Made by a program: the position numbers and the translations under genes. The notes below the pieces were generated by a model. That model was not told where the DNA came from. It searched no databases and saw only the letters and a program-made list of their open reading frames with translations. This document shows positions 38,662 to 48,171 of a DNA stretch of 64,000 nt, piece by piece. Origin of the DNA: Streptomyces durocortorensis (lineage in GTDB: Bacteria > Actinomycetota > Actinomycetes > Streptomycetales > Streptomycetaceae); NCBI RefSeq assembly GCF_031760065.1, contig NZ_CP134500.1, positions 4,898,001-4,962,000 on the forward strand. The letters run 5' to 3'. The first letter of the stretch is position 1. Each line of letters starts with the position of its first letter.

Positions 38662-39408
38662 TCAGCCCCGCTGGGAACGGCGTGAGGTCGGCCCCGCCCC
38701 GGCGCGTACCGGCTTGGAGGCACCGGCACGAGCACCGACCGCACCAGCGGTGGCGGCCGCGGTGGCGGCCGTACCGGTGCCGGCAGAGGCAGCACGGGGA
38801 GCTCTCCCCGGCCCGCCGCCCCACCTCTGGGAGAGCAGATACCGCCGCCGGGCACGCATCTGCCGCACCTTGCGTACGGAGGCGATGAGGCCCGCGACGA
38901 GGGTTCCTCCGTACAGCCAGCCGGCGTGGACGGCGAGGGCGGTCACCAGGCCCATGACCTGCCCGCCGAAGCCGTCGGAGCCCCCGGAGATCGGGAAGAT
39001 CCCGACGGCGAAGGCGATGGGCACGCTGATCGGGGCGGTGACCAGGTCGGCGGGCCTGACCCAGAGCGCGGTCAGCGCGCTCACGGGCAGGAAGAGGAGT
39101 CCGTACACAAGCTCGGAGCCGCCGAAGAGCAACCGGTCGATACAGGCGAGCACGAACATGGTGAGGGCGGCGAACAGCCCGGCCCCGATCCCGGTGAGCC
39201 GGGGATTGGGAAACCGCCGCAGCGCGAGGACCACGGGCGGCACGGCACGCGCCCGCCCTCCGGGCCTGCCCAGCACCCGGTAGACGGCGGAACTCTCACC
39301 GAAGGAACCACCCGGCGGAGGCGGCGCGGACGCACCGGGCGCGGGCGGGGCGGTCGCGGCCCGCGGGGACGGCCGGCGCTGCGGGGGACGTGTCCTGTGC
39401 TGCTCCAC
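38662..39408 (-). CDS. DUF6542-like membrane protein
   Basis: A 248-aa protein of unknown function. A Pro/Arg-rich cytoplasmic N-terminus of about 70 residues is followed by four hydrophobic segments (GIGAGLFAALTMFVLACIDR; SELVYGLLFLPVSALTALWV; TAPISVPIAFAVGIFPI; VMGLVTALAVHAGWLYGGTL) and an Arg-rich, Ala/Gly/Thr-rich C-terminus. This fits the actinobacterial membrane family DUF6542 found between ppgK and ychF. The GTG at 39408 is chosen because TACGTT lies 6 nt upstream; the frame stays open further upstream through unlikely sequence. Confidence 0.75.
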   Translation of the reverse strand: MEQHRTRPPQRRPSPRAATAPPAPGASAPPPPGGSFGESSAVYRVLGRPGGRARAVPPVVLALRRFPNPRLTGIGAGLFAALTMFVLACIDRLLFGGSELVYGLLFLPVSALTALWVRPADLVTAPISVPIAFAVGIFPISGGSDGFGGQVMGLVTALAVHAGWLYGGTLVAGLIASVRKVRQMRARRRYLLSQRWGGGPGRAPRAASAGTGTAATAAATAGAVGARAGASKPVRAGAGPTSRRSQRG

Positions 39409-39414
39409 CTGCCC

Positions 39415-39420
39415 AACGTA
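39415..39420 (-). promoter_or_regulatory. -10 hexamer TACGTT of a probable leaderless promoter
   Basis: The hexamer ends 6 nt before the GTG of the DUF6542-like gene. Confidence 0.5.
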
Positions 39421-39498
39421 GGTCGCGGGACGGGGGGAATCAGGCGATGGACACGCGCTTTGGCCGACCTTGGGGTTGCGTTCGATGTCACACGGCCG

Positions 39499-39605
39499 AA
39501 AGCCGCACTGTTTCGGGCCGGCGGGAGGGGCCGGAAGGCCGCACTGTTCGGGCCGGCGGGAGGAGCCGGAAAGCCGCACTGTTCGGGCCCGCGGGGCAGG
39601 CCCGT
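39499..39605. repeat. Three tandem ~36-bp repeats upstream of ychF
   Basis: Three imperfect copies (39499-39534, 39535-39569, 39570-39605) share the core GCCGCACTGTTCGGGCC followed by a G/C-rich half. They lie in the 292-bp divergent region between the DUF6542-like gene and ychF and end 96 bp before the ychF GTG. Confidence 0.85.
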
Positions 39606-39700
39606 AAACTGGGGAATCGGTCCACTCCGGGACCCGGCCCGAACGGCCGAGCCGGACCCGGACGCCCCTGACCCCCTCCTCACTCCAGGAAGTCGCCAAA

Positions 39701-40789
<1,089 letters not shown>

Positions 40790-40801
40790 TTGGACGTGAA
40801 T

Positions 40802-40837
40802 AACGGCCTGACCTGCGAGAAGGCAGGTCAGGCCGTT
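40802..40837. terminator. Terminator downstream of ychF
   Basis: A perfect 15-bp stem AACGGCCTGACCTGC (40802-40816, pairing with 40823-40837) with a 6-nt loop. Confidence 0.9.
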
Positions 40838-40872
40838 GTGCTGTCCGCAGCAGTCCGCAGAACCTGGAGCGG

Positions 40873-41136
40873 TTACGTGTCGTAGACCGTGGAGCGGTGT
40901 CCGACGTGTACGACCCACACCACTAGTTCCCCATTGTCGATGGTGTAGACGACGCGATAGTCGCCGACTCGTAGGCGGCGGCGCTCAGGCTGGGATACGA
41001 GTGCGGTGGTGTTGAAGCCGAAGGGGTCGCTCTCCAGCTCTGTCAGTTTGGCCAGGATGCGAAGCGCCATGTCGCGCGGGATCTTGCGAAGCTCGGCCTG
41101 GGCCTCGGGACGGAACGTCGTGCGGTAGTCACTCAC
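40873..41136 (-). CDS. RelE/ParE-family toxin
   Basis: An 87-aa toxin of the RelE/ParE superfamily, probably an mRNA interferase. Visible features are RTTFRPEAQAELRKIPRD, then ALVSQPERRRLRVGDYRVVYTIDNGELVVWVVHVGHRSTVYD, that is, the RxxRVGDYRVVY core and the C-terminal VGHRxxVY typical of active RelE-like toxins. It overlaps the antitoxin gene by 8 bp, so the pair is co-translated. It converges on ychF, and its gene starts the putative island. Confidence 0.92.
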   Translation of the reverse strand: MSDYRTTFRPEAQAELRKIPRDMALRILAKLTELESDPFGFNTTALVSQPERRRLRVGDYRVVYTIDNGELVVWVVHVGHRSTVYDT

Positions 41137-41398
41137 TGCGTGCCAGTGTCTCCCTCATCACGTCCTCGATCGGGACGCCGGCGGCCGGGCTCGCCATGCG
41201 CTCGTCGATGATGCGGTTGATCTCGCGCTCTTCCCACTCCTGGTACTTGCGCAGCACCTCGATCGAGACCACGGCGGCGACCTGCTTGCCGCGACGGGTG
41301 ATGACAGTGGGCATGTCGTCGCGGTCGGCCCGTTCGACGACTTCGGCCAAGTGAGCGCGTACGTCGCGGATGGACTCTATGGGCAGCGGCTGAGTCAT
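41129..41398 (-). CDS. Phd/YefM-family antitoxin
   Basis: An 89-aa antitoxin. The N-terminal DNA-binding fold is IESIRDVRAHLAEVVERAD, followed by MPTVITRRGKQVAAVVS, the classic Phd/YefM sequence. The acidic and helical C-terminus (YQEWEEREINRIIDERMA) would wrap the toxin. It lies upstream of the toxin gene, the usual order. A 10-bp palindrome 25 bp upstream of its start is the likely autoregulatory operator. Confidence 0.93.
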   Translation of the reverse strand: MTQPLPIESIRDVRAHLAEVVERADRDDMPTVITRRGKQVAAVVSIEVLRKYQEWEEREINRIIDERMASPAAGVPIEDVMRETLARSE

Positions 41399-41422
41399 GC
41401 CTCAAGGGTACCGAGTGTGTCA

Positions 41423-41432
41423 TGTGTACACA
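41423..41432. promoter_or_regulatory. Palindrome TGTGTACACA, antitoxin operator
   Basis: A perfect 10-bp palindrome containing TGTACA lies 25 bp upstream of the antitoxin gene. TGTACA is the core of the operators known for YefM-type antitoxins. Confidence 0.65.
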
Positions 41433-41544
41433 ATCTGGTTGCGTGCACTCGTTGGGATGAGCCGCCGATTGGGTGGCTGATTCCGGGGACAGAGCTCCGG
41501 GAGCAGTTCACTCTCTTCCCCTTATCGTTTGTGAGGTCACAAGC

Positions 41545-42645
41545 GTGATCGTCTTGGCGCCGCTATACGCGTCAATCTTCAGTGTGGCCGCGGTCTGTAT
41601 CGGCGGGAGGCTGCTAGCCGACGTCCCGCTGCTCGCATTCCCTGTGCATCGTCCGGGGGCGTGGCTGCGGCGGTTCCACGCGCCACATCGACGGGCCCGG
41701 CGGCACGTCGAGGAACTGGTACAGAAGTCGCAGGCGTCTCTTCTGCGCCTCGGCGTTCAGCCGCCCGACCGTTGGCTGCGCGCGGTGCTGATGAGGTGGC
41801 GATTGGCGGAGCGCGGCGAATGGTGGTCGTCATGGGTGCTGGCGCTCCTGGCGCTGACGGCGTTGACATTGGGGCTCATGCTTGCAGCAGCAGCCGAGTC
41901 GCACCTACAGGCTCTTCTGTGGGTGCTCCTGCCCAGCTGGTCGCTTCAGTGGCTCGTGGTGCTGCATGTCCGGTTGTCCGACATCGCGATGCGCCGTGGC
42001 TCTGCGGAGGCGAACCTATATCGCGCCGCGGTCGATGTACTGCTCGCCTGCGGCACTCACCATCGGCAGCCGCGAACCACGAGCACAGTTGACCTCGTGC
42101 GGTGTGTGAGGAGGCTGCGAAGGGCACTGGTGTGTTACGCGCGGTTCGGGCTACCGCGATGTGCTCAGGGGCGTGCGAGAGATGTCGCCCAGGCGATGAT
42201 TCTTGATCGCGCGTTCGCTGAAGCGATTGATTCCGTGCTGGCGGACCGGCGTCAGCTGGCGGCCCTGGCGAGCAGGGTCGTCGACCTGATGAATGCCCTG
42301 GCTCGCCAAGAGCCGCTGAGCTTGGTCGGTGACGATGGCGCAGTGGTTGATGTCCTGGAGGGAGGGAGGACCTTCAAATCCTGGCAAGCGGCCGGCGTGG
42401 TGTTCCTGGCTTTTTCGGTCTGTTCCGGTGTTGCGCTCGGGTTCCAGAGCCTCGGACTAGAGTCCGCCTGCCTCTCCGCCATGCTGTCGGTGTTTGCCGC
42501 CTGCGCATGGACCGTAATGGATCGCTACGGGTTTCTTGGAGGGTGCCGGCCTCCGGCTCAGGTGGGCACGACTTCCGCAGTTCCAGGCACTGGTGCGGAA
42601 ACCCATACGGAGGTGGAGCTCGCTCAACGAGGTCGGTTTTCATGA
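41545..42645 (+). CDS. Membrane protein of unknown function
   Basis: I do not recognise this 366-aa protein. It has a hydrophobic segment at the very N-terminus, then a basic helical stretch, two close hydrophobic segments (WWSSWVLALLALTALTLGLM; ALLWVLLPSWSLQWLVV), a long soluble middle rich in Arg and Leu (LVRCVRRLRRALVCYARFG), and two more hydrophobic segments near the C-terminus. Third codon positions are less G/C-biased than in the core genes, suggesting recent acquisition. The GTG at 41545 follows GAGG by 8 nt; an upstream GTG at 41473 lacks a ribosome binding site. It is isolated on the plus strand within the island, 103 bp from the converging end of the TIR operon. Confidence 0.65.
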   Translation: MIVLAPLYASIFSVAAVCIGGRLLADVPLLAFPVHRPGAWLRRFHAPHRRARRHVEELVQKSQASLLRLGVQPPDRWLRAVLMRWRLAERGEWWSSWVLALLALTALTLGLMLAAAAESHLQALLWVLLPSWSLQWLVVLHVRLSDIAMRRGSAEANLYRAAVDVLLACGTHHRQPRTTSTVDLVRCVRRLRRALVCYARFGLPRCAQGRARDVAQAMILDRAFAEAIDSVLADRRQLAALASRVVDLMNALARQEPLSLVGDDGAVVDVLEGGRTFKSWQAAGVVFLAFSVCSGVALGFQSLGLESACLSAMLSVFAACAWTVMDRYGFLGGCRPPAQVGTTSAVPGTGAETHTEVELAQRGRFS

Positions 42646-42747
42646 GGCTTCGGCCGTGCTGGATACGTGCTGGACGCAGCTCTCTGACGCGCCCACGGGG
42701 CCCGGTTCTTCGGAGTCGAGCCCCCGTGGGCTTACCTGGCTGCCGGA

Positions 42748-43854
42748 TCAGCTTTCGTCCTCGTCCTCGGTCTGTTCGCGAGCCGCGCCGTCGCCCTGGT
42801 CGGGCGTCGGGAGGAGGGTCCGTCTGATCTCGTCGGCGGCCTCGTACAGCTCGGCCATCTCCAAGCTCATTACGACACGGTTCACGAGCACCGTGTACTC
42901 GTCCATGTCAGGCTTCACGCCCACCGCCGCCAGCAGCAGTACCAGCCGGTCGGCGGCCCCGACCTCCGCCTCGCGGTCGAAGGGCCCTACTCCCGGGCCG
43001 GGGTCGTTCCACAGATGGCCGCCGTCGGTCACTCCGCTCCGCGCGCTCGCGGTTGGGACGAGCAAGTGGCGGAAGAGTTCGGGCACCTCCTCGTCGTTGG
43101 CGGCCGCGGCGATCTGGGCGAGCGGGCCGATCATGTCGACCGCCTTCTCGATCTCGTTCTCGTGCCGGGCCAGCCACCAGACCACCGCGCTGCCCGCGCT
43201 CTGGAGCACGTCGTCACCGAGGTAGCGCCGCTTGTTGCGCTCGTGCTGGCGCTCGTACTCCCAGATCTCCTCGTCCTTGCGCAGGTCGCTCAGCTTCCGG
43301 AGGCGCTCGCGGTCGGCGGGGGCGAGGGCCAGCGTCGCGTCGGCCGCCAGGGCCATCACCCGTCCGCTCCGGTCGGGGAGCGGGACGCTCAACTCTCCCT
43401 CCAGGAAGAACCGCGCGAAGCTCGCTCGGCCGGGCTGCTCGCGACGGACGATCTCGAGGGCCCGGCTGACGACCGCGGACACGGCGAGGGCCGGGGAGGC
43501 CCCGTCGGACCGGCCGGTGTGGTCGAGGACCGGCCGCCACCACACGGTTGCGGAGAAGAGGAAGTCGTAGCCGTCCACGGCGCTCGGCAGCGCCGCGTCG
43601 ATCACCCGGGTTTCCTGGTAGGGCTGCTCCGTGGGCGCCGCGGGCGGCTCGGGTTGCCCGGCTTCGCTCTCGTACGAGGCGGCTGGCACGCGGCCTCCAC
43701 CCTGGAGCGTCATGACGAGCAGCAGCGAGCCCGAGGCGGTGACCACGGACATGAAGCCCCAGAGCCAGACCGACCAGTGCAGCAGGTTGCCGAGCACAAC
43801 CGGTGTCAGGCCGCAGAGCGCGACGAACGGCAGGCTGAGAAAGCGGTGTCTCAT
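42748..43854 (-). CDS. Membrane-anchored third protein of the TIR operon
   Basis: A 368-aa protein of unknown family. Two hydrophobic segments at the N-terminus (about residues 4-22 and 26-47) form a hairpin anchor. The remaining 310 residues are cytoplasmic and mostly helical, with a tract rich in charged residues (RKDEEIWEYERQHERNKRRY) and an acidic tail (TEDEDES). Its ATG overlaps the stop codon of the P-loop protein gene, so its expression is locked to the TIR operon. A membrane anchor or membrane-damaging effector role is possible but is inference from position only. Confidence 0.75.
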   Translation of the reverse strand: MRHRFLSLPFVALCGLTPVVLGNLLHWSVWLWGFMSVVTASGSLLLVMTLQGGGRVPAASYESEAGQPEPPAAPTEQPYQETRVIDAALPSAVDGYDFLFSATVWWRPVLDHTGRSDGASPALAVSAVVSRALEIVRREQPGRASFARFFLEGELSVPLPDRSGRVMALAADATLALAPADRERLRKLSDLRKDEEIWEYERQHERNKRRYLGDDVLQSAGSAVVWWLARHENEIEKAVDMIGPLAQIAAAANDEEVPELFRHLLVPTASARSGVTDGGHLWNDPGPGVGPFDREAEVGAADRLVLLLAAVGVKPDMDEYTVLVNRVVMSLEMAELYEAADEIRRTLLPTPDQGDGAAREQTEDEDES

Positions 43855-45866
43855 CGTGCCTCTTCCGTGGTCCGTGGTCCAGTGCCCGCACGCTGCGTAC
43901 GGTCGGCGCGGGCGTACTGCGCCTGGTCGATGTGCTGCCACAAGCGGGCGGCGACGGCAGTCCGGGCCGGGTCGCGGGCCTCGCCCGCCCAGTCGCAGGC
44001 GATGGTATAGAGGCGGTGGAGGGCAATCGTGCGCCCGTGAGCCGCCCTGACCATCACGTCCAGCGCCATTTCGCGCGTACGGTCGCACGCCACGGTGTCG
44101 AGCCAGCTCTTCACCAGGCGGTTCCAGAGCTTCGTCGGTGGCTGGGAGAACACCGTCTCCCAGCCCAGGAACAGGTCCGGCCACCGTGGCGGGTCCGGTA
44201 CCCGATCGCTGCTCAACAGCTCGGTGAGGAGCCGAAGAGGGGGCTCGGCCGCGCGGGAGTCCCGGCGCGCCGGAACCCGTAGACGGTCCATCAGTAACCG
44301 GTACAGCCGGTGATCGTTGCCGACGAGCCCGAAGAGTGCCTCCCCGGCCGCGCGGGCAGCCTCCCCTTCCCGTACGGCGAGGTGCCGCAGCCGCACCACG
44401 GCCTGATCGGGGTGGGTTAAGGCGAGACTCTGGACGCACGCGGCGGTCAGGGCGCGGACGAGGCCGTCCGACAAGGAGTTGGAGTTCACGCAGTCGTACA
44501 TCCGTCGGCGGAACCAGACCCCGAACCCCTCGTGACTGAGGCCGAGTTCGAGGGCCGCTACGGTTCGCGGGTCGCTGGACGCCCCGGTTCCGCCGTTCGC
44601 CCACCGGGCCGCGAGGTCGAAGAGGTGGTCGGGTCGACCGGCGGCCAGCGATCGCTCGCCGAAGCGGACGACGATGTTCATCTGGTCGTCGGTGGTCAGA
44701 CCGGGAAGCCCGGCGGCCACGCCGATCCATTCCGCGAGCTTGTCGCGCAGCCCTGGGAAGTTCGCCCAGAAGTACGTCCGTACCGCGTCGGCGTAGGCCA
44801 GTTGCTTGAAGCGGAGCCGTCCGTCCGGGTCCCGCTCGATTCCGAGGGCCGTCAACCGCTGCCCGAAATCCATCCGCGCGAGCTCGGTGGCCGCCTCGTC
44901 CTCGTGCCCCACCGTCTTCAGCAGGCCGCGCCACGCCTCGTGGACGGTGTCGGCGTGCGCTTCCTCGAACACCGCCGCCGCGAGCAATAGGGCCCGCTCG
45001 GGCGCGGTACGGGCCGTGGCCACTCGCTGGCCCACCTCGGTGGCGCGGTCGGTCACCGCGCGCAGGGCCTGGTCGAGCCAGCTCGCGAAGTCGGTGCCGA
45101 ACCGGCCGCTGTCGCGAGCGGTCCTCACCAGGCCCGCTAGCCGCGCCAGTTCCCGCATGGGGGAGCGGTCGTACAGCAGCCGGAGGTCGGGGCGCTCCAG
45201 GTCCGCGGGGCTGAAGGGCATCAGGTCCATCCGGAGGTGCCGGGTGATGACGGCGATGCCCCGCGGGCGTTCCAGCGTCACCGTGTGCGGTGCGAGCTCC
45301 GGCGGATGGGCGTGCGTCATGCCCGAGGGCAGAACGACGACCAAGTGGGCCCGGGCTTCCTGGACCTGTGTCCGGAGCCCGGCCAAGCGGCGCTGGGCTT
45401 CGGTGTACGCCTCCTCGTCGGCGACCCGGGAGAGGTCGAGGAGGAAGCGGTCCCCCGGACCGGGGGCAGCAGGTCGCGCGTCCCCGTCCTTGTCCCCGTC
45501 CTTGTCCCTGGGCCTGTCCGGGGTGGGAAGCTCCTCGAACCGGACGTCTCCCGCATCGGTGTCGTCGTCCTCACCGAGCTCGTGCAGCAGCATGATCGCC
45601 GCGGCGCGACGGCCGGTGCCGGGCTGGGCGTCGAGCAGCACCACCGAGCCGGGTTTCTCCAGGCGGTCGGCGGCGACGCGGTAGTTCACCGGCGGGGCGA
45701 ACCGGTCGGCCAGATGCAACCGGTCCTCGCGGACGATCCGCAGTGGTTCCGCACTTCTGCGGATCCTCCGCGCAGCTCGGGCGCCGTAGAAGACGTACTG
45801 AGGCCCCGGGCCGTTGTTCACGGGGCCACGGGCATCGTTGACGGTGACGCGGTCCTGCGCGGTCAT
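43851..45866 (-). CDS. Degenerate P-loop (STAND-like) protein with GPVNNGPGPQY motif
   Basis: A 671-aa protein with no family I can name. Residues 14-24 read GPVNNGPGPQY, nearly identical to a motif at the C-terminus of the TIR protein encoded just upstream. At 80-89 AQPGTGRRAA resembles a Walker A loop with Arg for Lys, and at 140-146 RFLLDLS resembles a Walker B strand, so it may be a divergent or inactive STAND-type ATPase. The C-terminal 450 residues are helical with Leu/Ala/Arg repeats, as in sensor superhelices. A 12-bp duplication encodes DKDGDKDGD near residue 121. The ATG overlaps the TIR stop and the stop overlaps the next ATG, so all three genes are coupled. Confidence 0.75.
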   Translation of the reverse strand: MTAQDRVTVNDARGPVNNGPGPQYVFYGARAARRIRRSAEPLRIVREDRLHLADRFAPPVNYRVAADRLEKPGSVVLLDAQPGTGRRAAAIMLLHELGEDDDTDAGDVRFEELPTPDRPRDKDGDKDGDARPAAPGPGDRFLLDLSRVADEEAYTEAQRRLAGLRTQVQEARAHLVVVLPSGMTHAHPPELAPHTVTLERPRGIAVITRHLRMDLMPFSPADLERPDLRLLYDRSPMRELARLAGLVRTARDSGRFGTDFASWLDQALRAVTDRATEVGQRVATARTAPERALLLAAAVFEEAHADTVHEAWRGLLKTVGHEDEAATELARMDFGQRLTALGIERDPDGRLRFKQLAYADAVRTYFWANFPGLRDKLAEWIGVAAGLPGLTTDDQMNIVVRFGERSLAAGRPDHLFDLAARWANGGTGASSDPRTVAALELGLSHEGFGVWFRRRMYDCVNSNSLSDGLVRALTAACVQSLALTHPDQAVVRLRHLAVREGEAARAAGEALFGLVGNDHRLYRLLMDRLRVPARRDSRAAEPPLRLLTELLSSDRVPDPPRWPDLFLGWETVFSQPPTKLWNRLVKSWLDTVACDRTREMALDVMVRAAHGRTIALHRLYTIACDWAGEARDPARTAVAARLWQHIDQAQYARADRTQRAGTGPRTTEEAR

Positions 45867-46654
45867 CGTCGATCGTCCGAGGGCCGGCGCTCGCGCTCGA
45901 AGCGCTGGTGCACCGTGCCGCTGTTGTCGCCCGCGGTGAACTGGACCCCAGTGTTGTCGCCGTCGAAGTGGGGGGCGTTGTACTGAGGCCCCGGACCGGT
46001 GTTCACCGGCCCCTGCGGCTCGTTGACGAATGTGCCGAGGTCGCCGTTGAGGTTTCCGATGCCGCCGCGCACACGTTGCTCGACGTCGCGCGTCCGCATC
46101 CTGGTATGCCCCGCGTCCTTGGCCGACCCCTTGCGGGACTTCGTCTGCGCCCTGTCCCGCGCAGCGGAGGCGTCGCGGTCCACCGCGCCCAGCTCGGGCA
46201 GCTGCCGGGCGAGGGCGTCGCCGAGCACCGCTAGGTCCGCGTCGCTGTTGCGGTGGTCGAAGCGCTTGTACTGGCAGTCCGCCAGCTCACGCAGGTCTTC
46301 CGGGAGGATGACGCGGTCGATCCGCGTGGCCTTTCCGACGAGCACGGGGATGACCAGGATTCCGCGGTCGAGCGCGGTCCGGATCTCGCGGCGGGTCCAG
46401 TCCTGCTCAGCTTCGAGGGCGGGGCGTCCGTCGGGCCCCAGGACTTCTGTCCAGCGCGGGCCGATCACCGCGATGAGCGCGTCGCACTTCTCCGCCGCCC
46501 CGTCCAGTTCCGCCGGGAAGCGGTGTCCGAGCTCGATCGAATTGCTGGCGAAGAAGATGTGCTCGCGGCCGAACCGCCGGACGAGTTCCCGGGCGATCAG
46601 GGCCGCGGCGGATTCCTCGTCGCCTGTGCGGTAGTTGATGAAAACGTCGGACAT
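45863..46654 (-). CDS. TIR-domain protein, putative NADase effector
   Basis: A 263-aa protein. Residues 1-150 are a TIR domain: DVFINYRTGDEE (box 1), HIFFASNSIELG, CDALIAVIGPRW, and DWTRREIRTAL with Glu90 at the position of the catalytic glutamate of NAD-cleaving TIR domains. A charged linker follows. The C-terminal 50 residues are low complexity and rich in Asn, Gly and Gln (GPVNTGPGPQYN at 215-226; NTGVQFTAGDNSGTVHQ), like RHIM-type amyloid signalling motifs of actinobacterial effectors. The ATG at 46654 follows AAGGGA by about 8 nt. It is the first gene of a three-gene coupled operon in the island, 263 bp downstream of an XRE regulator gene. Confidence 0.88.
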   Translation of the reverse strand: MSDVFINYRTGDEESAAALIARELVRRFGREHIFFASNSIELGHRFPAELDGAAEKCDALIAVIGPRWTEVLGPDGRPALEAEQDWTRREIRTALDRGILVIPVLVGKATRIDRVILPEDLRELADCQYKRFDHRNSDADLAVLGDALARQLPELGAVDRDASAARDRAQTKSRKGSAKDAGHTRMRTRDVEQRVRGGIGNLNGDLGTFVNEPQGPVNTGPGPQYNAPHFDGDNTGVQFTAGDNSGTVHQRFERERRPSDDRR

Positions 46655-46917
46655 GCGGATTCCCTTCGTGAGAGGAACGGAGGACGGAGATGGGGGTGCG
46701 ACCTCGTGGCGGCATGGCGCAGCCATCGGACGCGTACGCAGGGGGGTGCGCCGACCCGGCGGGTCACGGGTCGCGGGCAGCCCGAAGGAAGCGAGGGCCA
46801 CTCGGCGTGATGCGTCAGTCGGGGATCAGAAGGTCCGCAGGTCCGGATGGACCGGGACCGGGACCGCAGATCCGGCGAGCCGGGCGGCTCGAGCCGGTGT
46901 CGGTCGGGGAGCGGCTG

Positions 46918-48171
46918 TCAGTCGTGCGCGGGGGCGAGTACGCGTGCCAGCGCGGGCTGCAGATCACGTACGGCGCTGCTGCTCCGGAACCGGGAAAGTT
47001 CCCGTGCGAGACGCCGAACGTCGCTGTTTACCGTCGCCGACGGAACGGCTGGCATTACGCCGAGCAGCTCCGCGGCGATCGTGCACGCGTGCTCGACCTC
47101 TCCGGAAGCGGCATGGGCCAGGGACCTGCGGAAGCCGTACCGGGCGCGGGTGCGCAGCGCGTGCGGCGGGAGGCGGTGGTACTCCCGGTCGAGTACCTCG
47201 GCGGCGGCCTTGGGGTGGCCGAGGTCGTGCAGGCACCAGCCGGTCGACATCTCCGCAGGATCGCTCACATGGGAGGTGCCGATCACGGGCTCGGCGCCCT
47301 TGCGGGCGTCGTCGCCGGCGAGGAGTTCCCGCGCCCTGTCTAGGCTGCGGAGGCAGTCGACTTCGTTGCCGACGAGCGCGTGCCCCTGGGCCTCCCGTTG
47401 GGCCGCGAGTCCCCGGATACGCGGCGGGAGTTCGTTGCTCTGGGCGCGGCGGGCCAGGGCGATGGTGCCAGCGGCGTCCCCGCCGTACATCGTGACCAGG
47501 GCGCGTCGCACCAGTGCGTAGGAACCGAGGTACGGGTCACCCCCGGCGCGCGCCAGTTCGGCGGCCTCGCCGGTCCAGTCGAGTGCCGCTTCACTGTCCC
47601 CGGCCTCCTGGGCCATCCAGCCGGTGAACTCCGCGAACCGCGAGGCGAGCACGAGCGCAGGGGCCCGAGAAACGGACCGGGCGTCGGCAGCCAGCCCGGT
47701 GATCATGTGGGTCTGCGTCTCCAGCAAAGGCAGCAGGATCTTGGGTGCGGTGGACTGACCGAGCTTCCGCAGGTGGTCGAACTGCATGCGGAAGGTTGGC
47801 AGGAGGGGGTCGTCGGTGGAGGGTAGCGCTTGACCGCCGAGTTTCAGGCCGAGGTCGATCAGCGCTCCCGTACCCGCGGAGAGGACCGCCCGGCGCCCGA
47901 CGAGCCAGCGGCTCGGAGCGGCCGAGGATTCGGCGTTGCCCGAGTCCGAGTCTGTCTCGGGACGGGTGACCAGTCGCTGCAGCTCGCCGTCCGCGCCGAG
48001 GAAGGCGTCGCACCGCCGGGCCAGTTCGGAGGACGCGGAACGCTCCCCGCGCTCGACCTTGCTGAGGTGCCCCTTGTCATAGTTGAGCGCCTCGGAGAAC
48101 TCAGTCAGAGTCAGTCCCGCTTCTATTCGTAAGCGGCGAAGTTCCGGGCCAAAACGTAAAGTCGTGCTCAT
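46918..48171 (-). CDS. XRE-family regulator with TPR-like C-terminus
   Basis: A 417-aa protein. Residues 5-65 are an XRE helix-turn-helix (LRRLRIEAGLTLTEFSEALN, YDKGHLSKVERGER). The remaining 330 residues are an Ala/Leu-rich helical superhelix like the TPR regions of Streptomyces XRE regulators (ALDWTGEAAELARAGGDPY; HDLGHPKAAAEVLDREYH). GGGGAGG precedes TTG-ATG-ATG; the second ATG (48171) has the best spacing. It is on the same strand as the TIR operon, with a 263-bp gap that probably holds the TIR promoter, and may control it. Confidence 0.87.
   Translation of the reverse strand: MSTTLRFGPELRRLRIEAGLTLTEFSEALNYDKGHLSKVERGERSASSELARRCDAFLGADGELQRLVTRPETDSDSGNAESSAAPSRWLVGRRAVLSAGTGALIDLGLKLGGQALPSTDDPLLPTFRMQFDHLRKLGQSTAPKILLPLLETQTHMITGLAADARSVSRAPALVLASRFAEFTGWMAQEAGDSEAALDWTGEAAELARAGGDPYLGSYALVRRALVTMYGGDAAGTIALARRAQSNELPPRIRGLAAQREAQGHALVGNEVDCLRSLDRARELLAGDDARKGAEPVIGTSHVSDPAEMSTGWCLHDLGHPKAAAEVLDREYHRLPPHALRTRARYGFRRSLAHAASGEVEHACTIAAELLGVMPAVPSATVNSDVRRLARELSRFRSSSAVRDLQPALARVLAPAHD

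Noticed and set aside
39499..39605. Repeats as a small CRISPR array or a terminator
   Set aside because: The copies abut without unique spacers, and the region lies between divergent genes where a terminator is not expected.
42748..44934. A single 728-codon minus-strand protein spanning two TIR-operon genes
   Set aside because: Only the part from the ATG at 43854 reads as a sensible protein. The upstream part is an alternative frame of the P-loop gene, and the ATGA overlap identifies the true start.
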